Assembly: GCF_051106095.1 (NCBI RefSeq)
Contig: NC_135793.1
Location: 6,833,001-6,897,000, forward strand
Length of the DNA stretch: 64,000 nucleotides
Direction: 5' to 3'
Origin: Pogona vitticeps
Taxonomy: Eukaryota > Chordata > Lepidosauria > Squamata > Agamidae
The notes under the pieces were generated by a model that was not told the origin of the DNA, ran no database searches, and saw only the letters and a program-made list of their open reading frames with translations. This document shows positions 1 to 10,457 of this stretch, one piece after another. Every line of letters starts with the position of its first letter. Position 1 is the stretch's first letter. A program made the position numbers and the translations under genes.

Positions 1-115
1 ACCATACTATGTGTAGTGTTTGCTATTATAATTGTGTTTGCTGTTATCCACGTTTTTCAGTATCCACAGGGGGGTTATAACTTATTCTCTGTGGATATGG
101 GGGCCCTACTACACT
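1..115. mobile_element. pogo/Tigger-like DNA transposon fragment
   Basis: The window opens inside a repeat whose sequence recurs at 36245-36370: both copies have 'ctatgtgtag', a 'ttgctgtta' stretch, a 'tatccac'- or 'ccag'-type centre and an end reading 'gggtcctactgta' or 'ggccctactaca'. Ends of the TACAGTAGG type resemble pogo/Tigger elements. It is cut by the window edge, so its length and target site cannot be judged. The family assignment is inferred from the end motif only. Confidence 0.4.
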
Positions 116-524
116 TGAATTAGAAGTTTTCCCATCCCAGTTAAATTCTTGAAGTCCTAGTCAGCCTTGCTGCCTGATTTTATTTTTAACCAAATATACC
201 TCATACAGATGGCATTGCTTTCCTGGAATTCTGTGAACTTGAGCAGGATTTTTTTTGTAGGCTGTTCATATCCCTTGAATGCTTCTTACTGGCTATGCAC
301 AGACGCCATTAATATATCATCCTCTGATTTCCACAACTTCAAGACGAAATCTGGTTTAGGAAGTACTAAGGAACTTTTAATCAGGCAGCAATCCTGGACT
401 TATTTACATAACATCAAGACCTACTAAACTTATTTGACAACCTGGTTTGTGTTCTGAGTTTAAACCATAGGTTTCTAGATAGGAAAGTGGGCGCAGTGGG
501 TTAATAGCCAGTAACAGAAGTATA

Positions 525-680
525 TCTGTGAAGATGCTCAGTCATCCAGCGGAGGTGATGTGGAAGTTGAGTCCTGGCAACTGGACTTCTTTCTTATTAG
601 CTTGAAACGTTTTGCTGCTCATCCAAGTACAGTTGGCATGACTCAACGTCCAGACATCATAGAAATGTTGAAGCCAGGCA
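525..680. repeat. Fold-back repeat, copy 1 (pair with 8880-9050)
   Basis: Begins 'tctgtgaagatgctcagtcatcca' in style and ends with the near-inverse of its own middle ('ctggacttctttcttattag' against 'catgactcaacgtcc'). The same unit is found at 8880-9050, where the second arm, containing 'aagaagtccagttgcc', is the reverse complement of the first. It looks like a short palindromic mobile element; the family is not assigned. Confidence 0.5.
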
Positions 681-757
681 TAGAGTGAGAGGAACGAAAA
701 GACAACAGCAGAGCTGTTACTACATTTTTCTCCCTGTAAGAGAGATGAGATTGTTGA

Positions 758-900
758 ATCTATATTATTTTATTTATTTATTTATTTATTTATTTGATTT
801 TTACCCGCCCCTCTAGACCATGTCTAGACTTTATAAAGGGCACAACCAGACCGGCGAAGCTGGAGCAATCCAGTTCATGCTTAAAAGCGTCTTAGACTAC
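758..900 (-). mobile_element. LINE/SINE 3' tail, minus orientation
   Basis: A run of TTTA units (758-800) is followed by 'gatttttacccgccc' and 'ctagaccatgtctagac'. Read on the minus strand this is the usual squamate L2-type 3' end, ending in repeated TAAA units after a 'gggcggg' stretch. Only the tail is recognisable. Confidence 0.45.
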
Positions 901-3900
901 ATTTTCTCTCGCCCTTTAGCCATCCCTCCATTCCCACAGAAATTTCTTTTCCCCATGAGAAGAGACCAGACAGCTCTTTGAATTGCTCCAATTTGTCCCC
1001 CTTTTGATTACTGACACCCCCGTCCCTGCCTTCTCCTCCTGCCTAGTCATCATTCTGTGGGCTACAGCAACTCCCTGTTGTTGTTTTTTAATTAAATAAA
1101 GTAAGCGACATAATGCTACAGCAATGCATCAACCTAGCATGGCATACCTATGATACAAATCACCTCAAATAAGACCACCCACAGCGCTATTTGGGTGTGA
1201 ATTAACCAACCACGTGGGGCTACAGGATGAGATCACGGGCCCCTTGTTGGAAGAAATGTGGCATATAAATAAAACAAATAATAATAATAATAATCAGGAG
1301 CGTTCCCAACCGGACCCAATGAACTGCAGCCATAGCACTGAGCCAGAAAGGAGTGGGGAGGCTTGGAAAAGATGCAGGACAGATTGTTCATCTTGAAAAC
1401 ACAAGTGGTCGCCAGAAAATAGGGCAAACCGAACCTCACCCAAAGCAAACCAAAATAGTGAGCTATATGCCTGCCTCATCACCCTCATAGTCATTCAATA
1501 AAAGTTTTCCCAATGATAGCTGCTTTTTGAGCTGTAAAGACAAGTTTAAAAATTTGTGGAGGAATTACCTGCTGGACCAGAGGTGGCCTATTTGGGGACA
1601 CTGAAAAATGAAGGCGGTGGGGACTCCATTCCACATAGGAGGACATCTCCCAAAACATACTGCTAAATTTTGTTAAGTTCTGCAAGAACTTATTTATTTA
1701 TTTATTTGGACTTACTATTAAAAAAAAAACTACTATTTTTGTTATGCCTCTCAGCAAACTGCAGATCAACATTTTACACCTGTTCTATTTAACTGACAAA
1801 TTTGTTTATATATATTTTTTTTTCTGGCCCCATATTTAAGTAGTTTGATGGATCCCATTTTTAGACCTCCAGGCTCACTCTGTGGGTTGTTGTTGTTTTT
1901 CCCTCTCTCTGTATTTTGTCAGCCTGAATTTTTAAACAATATGAAAATCGAGTTCTTAATTTTTAAAATCAGATTTTAAAAAAAAAAAATCCCCATACAA
2001 TTTATTGTATAGGCCCTTAAATCTAAACCTAGGCTCCCTGAAATACAAGGAATGAATGGCATTTAAAAAGAGTTTAATGTGTCTTGGTACATAAGAATAA
2101 GCCTCTCGCATTTTTGAAAGGACATAGATGATCACAAAGTTTATTTTTAAAGAGAGAGAGAGAGAAGTAGACCATGGACTAATTCAACCTCAGTCAGTAG
2201 CTTTTAGTTCCCGTTGAGACTATCCATTACTTACAATAAGGATGTTGCACAATAAAGAATGGCTGGATCTAACCGTGCTATTTAGTATTCAATAGAGACC
2301 CAACATGGTAAGTCCTATTGTAGTCATACATAGTTCCGACTCATGTCAGCAGCTCTTGAAAGGGGCATATATATGCTGGGGGAAGGGGAAGCTCTGGAAA
2401 GCCCATGTCCATAGTCAACATTTCAGATAACTGTAGGAATAAACGTCACTATTCTTTTAACTCATACATTCACTTTACATGAAACTATATAACTGTGCAC
2501 TATGCTTTGTGCAATAACGCTACTGCATATATGGTACACGCCATACGCGTGCGTGGTAGAGATCTCAACGATCAGTAGAGCGTTGGGTTGTTTCACTGAA
2601 CTGAACCAAGAAATCCTAGTCCCGTATTAGTTAGTAGAGCATTCCATATTCTCAGGCACTAAATCCTGAAGTGTTTCCTTTAGACTGTATCTACACTTGA
2701 ACGTTAAACCATGATGGCACCAGTTTCATTGCCCTGGCTTCTTCTGAAGAATGTCGAGAATTATGATGTTCTAAAGGCACTGAATATTCTTCGCTAACCG
2801 TTGCAACTCAACTCCCTCTGCGGAATTCGAATGAGCAATATTCTTGGAGAGGGAGCTGTGGGCTTTGAACAAGTCAAAATGGCTGACATTTAGACTGCGG
2901 ATCTGACTTGAAAGGAGTTGAGAAGAAGCGGGAAATGGGGGTTGGGATGCCCATCTGCACTATGAAGACTCCTTCTACATTTGACACTGAAGCTGTACTA
3001 CAAAGAAAATATATTTGGAACACAAGTAATTGCTGGGCCATAGGTGATTCTTGACTAAGTACAAAATTAATAGGACCTGTATAAATAGAGAGCCTTTTAA
3101 AAATTGTTTGGAAGACATCGCTTAGAAATATAACATGAAGGATGAGCCCCTTGTACTATGGCTTGCACTTTACTTGCATAGAAACTGTGAGGTAGGCTGT
3201 AGTATATATTCAGGGGTTCAAGCAACAAAGCACTAATACAATACAACGTACAATGTTTTTCAAACTGTTCAGTTAAAATAAAGCTCTCCGGCTTGGGACA
3301 GAGTGAAGAGTTTTAAGAGAGTTGAAGAGGACAAGAGAAAAGCACTGTTCCCCTGTGCATTACACACTCATTTCTTTGATTTCCTCCTTATCTCGGGTCA
3401 AAGAGAAAATTCTTGCCTAGAGCCCACACCATATATGGCCATATTCAGACAATCCTCTAAACTGTGGTTTGCGTGGGACCCAATTCATATTTGACCCCTC
3501 TATCTGTGACATCTACATTGGTCATTTGATCAACTCTTTCTATAGGTGGCAACCCCCAGTTTGATTCTGGTTTGCAATCATGGCTCAGTGACCAAACAAA
3601 CCATAGTTTGCTGGTGAGGGTGTCACTGCAAACTGTGGTTAATTTGTTTGATCAGGATGTGAGGAACTCTTTATCTGTTAAAAAAAGGTAATAAGGGATG
3701 CATCCAGTGTATGGCAGATGCTCACAATCCTCTAAACCGTAGTTGGGACAGCCTACAAAATGACAGACTTGAGTGTACAAATCAAAGGGCAACAGTGGCT
3801 TTTCCTGAACACCCTCAACTCTGCACAAACTGTCATGAGTCTCCTGCTGTAGAAAGGTCAAATAAGTGTTGTTGTTGTTTTGGAGGAAAAATCTGCTAAA

Positions 3901-4582
3901 TTTAAGTCAGCACTTGTGGTTGACTAAGCTATGGGGTCTCTCCATGGTCTTTCTTTTGTAAATAATGATGATCATTCTTACAATTTCTGTAGCAATAGGT
4001 TAGAAACCAAACTTTCACTTGGACTGTTTTCAAACAACAAAAATTCTCTAGCGCCTTGTATTTTAAAAAAAAAAATCCATCATGGAGAACCTATGTCTTC
4101 TGAGCATTTTTGTTTACACAAAAAAATATGTATATATAAATATATATTAGAGGCAGAACTGTTATTTATCACACTTTATGTTGTGCTTGGTTCTTTCTAA
4201 GAGTCTTCTGTCATCTAAAAACCTTTTCTGTAATCAAGAGAAATGTTTTATCAGGGGAAGAGACCCACCCTACCCCAACCAAAAGCTTGAAGAGTGAATA
4301 CACCCGTTCTGTGGCTGGTGTTGTTTATTTATTTTTTAAATCCCAGTCGATTGTGTGTTTTCCTAATTAGCCATGAAAGAAAACCAAAACGTTATGTTTT
4401 ATTATGAACCAGGGAGGAAACTGCTCTGTTCCACCGCTGCTTAATTGTTTTTTTCCTTGTTCAAAAACCTCAGAGCACATTTTTTATCCTTGCCACAGGA
4501 GAGTTTTCTCTTCTCCGCACCCACAGCTGTCACCACTTCCATTTCTTTGCAAACAACCATATTCATCCCATAATGACAGGAA

Positions 4583-4686
4583 ATGGATTTATAGCACAAT
4601 CTTATGCCTGTCTACTCAAAACTGACCTCCATTGTTCTCAGTGGGGTTTTATTCCCAGGTAAGTGGGTATAGGATTGTAGCTTGAG
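4583..4686. mobile_element. Short TIR repeat (cAATCcTATGC family)
   Basis: About 100 bp bounded by 'gcacaatcttatgcctg' and 'gtgggtataggattgtagc', which are imperfect inverted repeats, with 'ctcagtggggtttta' in the centre. A partial relative lies near 33053-33105 ('cagtataagactgcagcc'). This layout is characteristic of a very common short palindromic repeat of squamates; I regard it as a non-autonomous DNA transposon. Confidence 0.5.
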
Positions 4687-5363
4687 GCAGTTAAAACAAA
4701 ATTTCAGCCCCTGGATAATGCACGTTTCTTTGTATTTGTATGTTCTTTGTTCTTCTGTCTCATCAAAGTCTTTTTAATTTTCTACTTGTCTTATGTTGGA
4801 AAGAGATACACTGGTTTATATAGGCTACAAATGTTAAGTTTCTTTTTTTCTTTTTAAAGAAGAAAACAAGTAAGTTCTCCGTGATTTACTGTACTTGGCT
4901 GTATAATTTTTATTTTCTATCACAGATTACCTTGTTACCTTTTTGCGTGTCTACAATGAGAATTTATGAATGAAAAAAAATTTCACTGTGTGTCGCTCAC
5001 TGGGCATATACCTCATGGTACATTGCACAGACATGTAAGTTGTAAGTTGCACTGCAACATTATAAAAGGAACATATTGCTCTTTTTTCAAAGATATTAAC
5101 TTATTTAAAAAAAAGAATATATAGACTGTACATTATTGAAAAAGGACATTTATTCTTCCTAAATTCAAAAGTAGCTTTTGTTTTGGGGAAAAGTTGTAAA
5201 ACTTCAGTTGTAAATTTGGACTCCAATAAACTGAATTCTCTGCAGTTTGCAACTTGTCAGTTCGTATCCTTTAAAGAGACAATTTTGATTTTTTACTTTA
5301 CTCTTCCAAGGGAATTTGTAATGATGATGCACTATATGAGTTCTGACAAAAACTCAGCAGCAC

Positions 5364-5583
5364 TAGAGATGGGCATGAACTGCAGGTTTGGCAGTTCAAC
5401 ATGGTACCTGTCCTGGCCAAACAGCAGATCTGCAGTTCAGCACCCTGCCCCCTCAGCACCCTGGCTTCCCTGCCCTGCCTCCTCCAGGCACAGCCCGTTG
5501 GAGGGGTCAGGGCACTGAACACCAAATCAGTTGTTCAGCCAGGGAACGAACCACACCGAACCAGCAGTTCACGCCCATCTCTA
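5364..5583. mobile_element. Non-autonomous DNA transposon with TIRs
   Basis: Left end 'tagagatgggcatgaactgc' is matched in inverse by the right end 'gcagttcacgcccatctcta', so there are about 20 bp terminal inverted repeats around a GC-richer 180 bp interior. It has no coding capacity. The target-site duplication is not clear. Confidence 0.6.
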
Positions 5584-5759
5584 CTAAGCACCTTAATCTG
5601 TCCCAGTGATGCCTATCAGTTTTGCTGCAATACCTAAAATCCAATACTTAATATTCACAATTACTGTATAATAAATCACAGATATATCTCCAGTTACAAA
5701 GCTCACGAAGGCAACACAATGTTACTTGATATGATTCCAGGGTGGGGGGGGGGGGAACC

Positions 5760-5876
5760 AGTGATATTTTTTAAAATCAAATTGATTTAAATCATTTTTA
5801 ATTTAAATGTTCAAAAAATACTTTTTATGGTTGTTTAAACCATGATTTAAATCAAATTGATTTAAATCCACCTTAT
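5760..5876. mobile_element. GATTTAAATC-rich repeat, copy 1
   Basis: Dense in the 10-bp palindrome GATTTAAATC and close variants, ending in 'tgatttaaatccacc'. Related copies are at 19800-19992 and 20877-21092, where 'gtggatttgattt' and 'aaatccactc' form inverted ends. Probably a short inverted-repeat element. Confidence 0.55.
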
Positions 5877-5904
5877 TTGATACCCTAGGCACCTACACAT
5901 CAAT

Positions 5905-6500
5905 GCTATATATATATTTATTTTTATCCCACCCAATTCGTGTGGGCGGTTAATAAGCAAAGCGATGAAAATAATATGACAATAACAAAACATAATAATA
6001 AAGAAACTTAAATCAGTCAACAAACAAGGAACTATAAAATCAATCAACATGAAACCACAGATGGGAGGTCAACACAACATGGCAGCCTTCATTATAAGAT
6101 GCCTTGAAAAAGCTTCAATAAAGAACATATTCACAGTTTCTCTAAAGCTGGGCGTGAGAGAGGCAGCGACACCAGAGGAATGGTGCCACAACCAAGAAGA
6201 CCTAATTTCTGGTGGACGTCCTTCTGGCCATCTTCAGGTGGCACAACCTGCAAGCATCTGGTGGCATAGGGTCAATTTTCCTGGGGAAAGGTGCTCCAAC
6301 AGTAAGGAGGTCCCCAACCATGGAGAGCTTTGTAATTTAAAACCAAAACTTTGAATCTGACCTGGAACATCAGCGGTAACAAGTGCAGGTGAGTCAGGAT
6401 TGGGGAAATGTGTTCAAATGTACTCACATGCGACACCAGGTATATAGGTATATATACCTGGTATAGCGACTGTTCAATTGGATATTGTCCTTTCAATGAT
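5905..6500 (-). mobile_element. L2-like LINE 3' fragment, minus strand
   Basis: Read on the minus strand, about 6290-6400 encodes the C-terminal reverse-transcriptase motif of L2/CR1-type LINEs ('FKVLVLNYKALHG', preceded by 'LHLLPL'). Downstream on that strand, near 5910-5950, comes the 'cccacacgaattgggtggg' sequence and an A/T tail typical of the 3' end. The middle is eroded. It is a dead 5'-truncated copy related to those at 14540 and 53757. Confidence 0.65.
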
Positions 6501-6772
6501 GTTTTGAATAAATGAATAGGATTTCTTTCAAGGAAAGTGCATATAGGACTGCAAATAATTTATTTATTGAGGGGCATGTTTTTGTGCACCAGAGGTGTAT
6601 GTATGAAGTGTTAACCTCAGTTTGCAGCCTGGTAGACGATCCCCCCCCCCACACACACACAAATAAATGGTCTAGAATGAAATATAACCAGAATCTTTTT
6701 TAAAAAAACAAATAATCTACACAAATGAAATAATTCTGATATGAAGGGTATAGCAGTACAGTTGTATACAGT

Positions 6773-7018
6773 GGCCAAAATCCTGTTGCTTATCACAGTA
6801 AATTGCATTAGAGTGGGCCCACTAAATTAGTAGGGATTTGGTAAGTCAACTCCTCCATAAGATCTATTGATTCAAATGGGTCTACTCTACAATTTATGCT
6901 GAAGTAAATCACAACTTGAGTAGGCCCATTTGAATCAGTGGGACTTGCAAAGGTGATGATGATGCGCCAAACTGCTGCTGATTCAATGAGTTTACTGTAG
7001 TGCAACATATTTCCAATA
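6773..7018. mobile_element. Palindromic MITE (GGCCAAAATC.TGTTGC family), copy 1
   Basis: Starts 'ggccaaaatcctgttgc' and contains the internally inverted units 'gattcaaatgggtctactc' and 'gagtaggcccatttgaatc'. A fuller copy at 31180-31427 ends in 'gcaacaagattttggcc', the exact inverse type of this start, so the family has terminal inverted repeats and an internal palindrome. A third partial copy is near 35670-35800. Non-coding. Confidence 0.65.
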
Positions 7019-7154
7019 GTATTATTTTGGAAAATAATATACTGTACATCTGAAATAAGCTCCACTGAGTTCTGTGAGTGACACCAACCACCAGGTAAGT
7101 GTACATAGGATCCGAGACAGATAGCAGTTCTATTCAAGCATTACACCTGAATGT

Positions 7155-7361
7155 ATTCATGAAGGCTTTCATGGCCAGGATCTAATGGTTGTTGTGGGTT
7201 TTTTGGGCTCTTTGGCCGTGTTTTGAAGGTTGTTCTTCCTAACGTTTCGCCAGTCTCTGTGGCCGGCGTCTTCTGAAGAGGCCGGCCACAGAGACTGGTG
7301 AAACGTTAGGAAGAACAACCTTCAGAAAACGGCCAAAGAGCCTGAAAAACCCACAACAACC
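7155..7361. mobile_element. Palindromic retroposon with 15-bp target duplication
   Basis: Two arms of about 85 bp ('ggttgttgtgggtttttt' to 'ctgtggccggc', then its inverse) meet head to head around a loop of roughly 10 bp at about 7272-7281. The element is flanked by a direct duplication ATTACACCTGAATGT at 7140-7154 and 7362-7376. The left end carries about 30 extra bases ('attcatgaaggctttcatgg') that the right end lacks. A duplication this long points to retroposition rather than cut-and-paste transposition. Related copies: 19425-19587 and 32055-32636, with a half copy at 40890-40970. Family not certain; a Penelope-like origin is possible. Confidence 0.75.
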
Positions 7362-8879
7362 ATTACACCTGAATGTTTGGAGGGCTCTACTCATTGCGGA
7401 GATGTAAGGATGCACAAAACCCACACCCCTACATTCTCACTCTACCAGACCCTACAGGATCTGGCCACAGTTTGAACGTGGTTTGTGGTTGAAAAACGAG
7501 ACCTTTCTTTAAAAGCGTGGCTCTGCAAATTCAGATCCGAGAAAACTGTTAAAATGTCCTGCGGTTTTACAAAGTTTCATGCGTAAGGCTCAAAAAAGCA
7601 ACCAATCTATGTAGGAAGTTAAAATTGACTCTGACTCCCTAGCTGTGTATACCACGGGCCTAAAGGCACATCTTAACTCCTAATCAGATAAAAGTTAATT
7701 GAGCCATACCTTTACAGGAAGCTACGGACAAAGGAGCTGTCATTCTTTCAATTAAATCTATCCTACAAACAAGGAGAGTTTCTCATTTCATTCCTAAACT
7801 GATTAGATAACACTCATTACCTTGAGGCTATGGAATCTTTTATCCTTTTATTTCTTCGAGAAAAAGAGTTATAGCTAGGATACTTCAACGGCCTGTTTTA
7901 AAAATAAAAAAATAATTCCTGCTAGCTGGTCCTGGAGTGATAACTGCATTATCCCCCCCCCGCGTTCTGCAACATAAAATAATAATAATGATTGGAGGTA
8001 CAGTATATCATTTGAGCGTGACAGGGGCATCCCTAAAATGGATCAGCCCTAGCCTTAGGCGGAGTGAACAAGTGGCCTTGTTAAGTGCTGAATGGCAGTG
8101 AACCACAGTGAAGGGTTGAAGTAGCCAGAGATCAGCACACTGGCCGGAGTCTCAAACAATGGCTGAACGTCTCTGGTTTGAGACCAGTTTAAGGTGAACA
8201 ATGCTGGAGAAAGGGGCCATTTGATTGTTGTGTGTTTCGGCACCTGAGTTCATTGATTCAAAGAGAAGATAGGCTTCTATGTGCAGTGTTTACACAACAT
8301 TGGCGCACCCAAATTCGGGAGTAAAGGGAGCGATGGAGGGCAGGGAGTGGACGCCCCTTATCACAATACTTACGCTGCCTTGTAGCGGGAGCCCCAGCAG
8401 CAGCAGTGAAGGGCCTGGGCTTCCATGGGCTTCAGCAGAAGGGCAGAGCCGGGGGAGAAACTTCCCACCGATTTATGTAGGGCAGCACAGAATGTAACTG
8501 GCAAAGACTGCAGATTATGGGCACATGTTGATGGCCAGCTAGCTGCTGAAAAATAGTAGGGTTTTCCACGGGTTAGGAGAATCTAACTTGGATTTTGGAC
8601 TTCTTTAACTCATCTCCTCTCTTGCCTGTTTCCATAATCACCACGCTCGAAAGCATTTCTGATTCCCACGGGTCTGGTTCACTCCACCTTTACTCCAGCA
8701 GCTTTTAGCTTTTAAATTTCAGGGATGCTGCTGACTGCCAATCCTATGGAAGCAAATCCTATGGAAAACAATCCTTGTTTACCCTTTTGACCCTCTACTT
8801 CCTCCTGCATCTACTGTTAGGCCCTGTTGATTTTCTGTCTCTTTTGGAAAAGAGGGCACCATCGTCAACATCCTTATTA

Positions 8880-9050
8880 TTTCTGTGAAGATTCTCAGTC
8901 ATCCAGGTGTGGTTATCTGGAAGTTGAGTCATGGAGTTGGGACTTCTTTGTTGTTAGGTTAGACTAAAGAAGCTGTTTGGATGAGTAATGAAATATTTCA
9001 AACTAACAAGAAGTCCAGTTGCCACAACTCAGCTTCCACACATCCTTACT
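8880..9050. repeat. Fold-back repeat, copy 2
   Basis: 'tgtgaagattctcagtcatc' and 'gttgggacttctttgttgtt' on the left are mirrored by 'aacaagaagtccagttgcc' and 'caactcagcttcc' on the right. Same family as 525-680. Confidence 0.55.
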
Positions 9051-9665
9051 GTTGTTGCAAATATTAGTAATTCCAATTTTTAACTGTCCAGGAAGGAACA
9101 CCTAAACATGGGGGAAAGGGGGCTAGTAACTATTGGTGTTCCCAAGCAGTCTCTGCAACTTGTTAATTGCAGCAAATTGACTAGGTGCTGGGTGCATCTT
9201 GGTAGCAAAGTCAGCCTTGACACCAAGCATATGGTAAATTGTTATCAATTAGCTGCAGCAAGTTATATATATAAACACCAAAAAAGCAGAGCATGGTTGA
9301 AGTTTTTGTTATGTATGGTTTTTTTCCTGCTGTGTGTTAGTCTTAAACCACATTACTGTACTGTATTTATTTTATTTATTCCAGTGCTACTTTTATCCCA
9401 GTTATTGGGCCCAATACAGCTCACAAACTATTTTAAAAGCCAGTTAAAAACATGGTCAAGCACTCTATTAAAAATACAGAGATGGTAGCCATACTTGGAT
9501 GGCAGGCAGCCGTTAAGCAGGTGAAGTGTTTCTCCAGCATGGAAAGCCAACAGGTAGGGAGAATTTTACCTACTATAGTTTGAATCAGGAATTTAAAAGT
9601 GACGGTTAGAAAGATTAAAAACAGGCAAACTGGGTATAGTTTATCAAACAAAACCCAAAGAAGAA

Positions 9666-9800
<135 letters not shown>

Positions 9801-10229
9801 AGATAAAAACCTTATGGAATCCTAAAGATCAACTGTTATATTTTAATGAGAGCATTTGGATAGAAGCCCACTTCTTCAGATATATGAGGTTCCTTTAGAT
9901 GTGTCCCTAGGGTAGGGATCCAGCCTTACAATAGCTTAGAAAACAGAGTGGGTCCTTCCTTTCCCGTTTCCCTTCTGCAGGTTGTTGAGGCGATGCAATA
10001 AAGCAAAATAGAAGGCAGATTATTGCTGACTTTACCCGCTTACATCCTAGGCACTGTTTTCAATTATTGGAATATTGCAATGTTTGGAGGGGGGGGCAGA
10101 AATGTTTCCAAGTTCAACAGCCGACCTCGGCACAAAGTTCTTCTGAAGCGCGGACATCCTCTCCAGAGCAACCACGGAACTCCCCGATTGAGAGGATATT
10201 GCACAATGAATTTGGGGGGGGGGGGGGAG

Positions 10230-10457
10230 AGGGACAATCCTATTAAGAATCCCGCTTGCTGCCTAAACCACGAGGACGACGAGAGAACGCAGGCAGCCCC
10301 TGAGGGGGCGTGGCTTTGGCGTCACCCGAACGCTCCTCCAACCCTCGACGACCTCCCGCCTAAGCTCCGCCCCCCTCCGTTGTGACGTCGCCCACCCAGG
10401 CCCGGCAAGGCCTAGCGCTTCCCTGATTGCTTCGTTCGAGGCGGAGGCGTCGCCAAA
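10230..10457 (+). promoter_or_regulatory. CpG-rich promoter and 5'UTR of APOOL
   Basis: This GC-rich, CpG-dense stretch in otherwise A/T-rich DNA ends at the APOOL start codon. It contains a GC-box-like 'ctccgcccccc' (about 10365-10376) and a CRE-like 'gtgacgtcg' (about 10381-10389). The start codon itself sits in 'ccaaaatggcggcc', a good match to the YY1 consensus (AAnATGGCGGC), which is common at housekeeping promoters without a TATA box; none is visible here. The exact transcription start is not determined. Confidence 0.75.
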
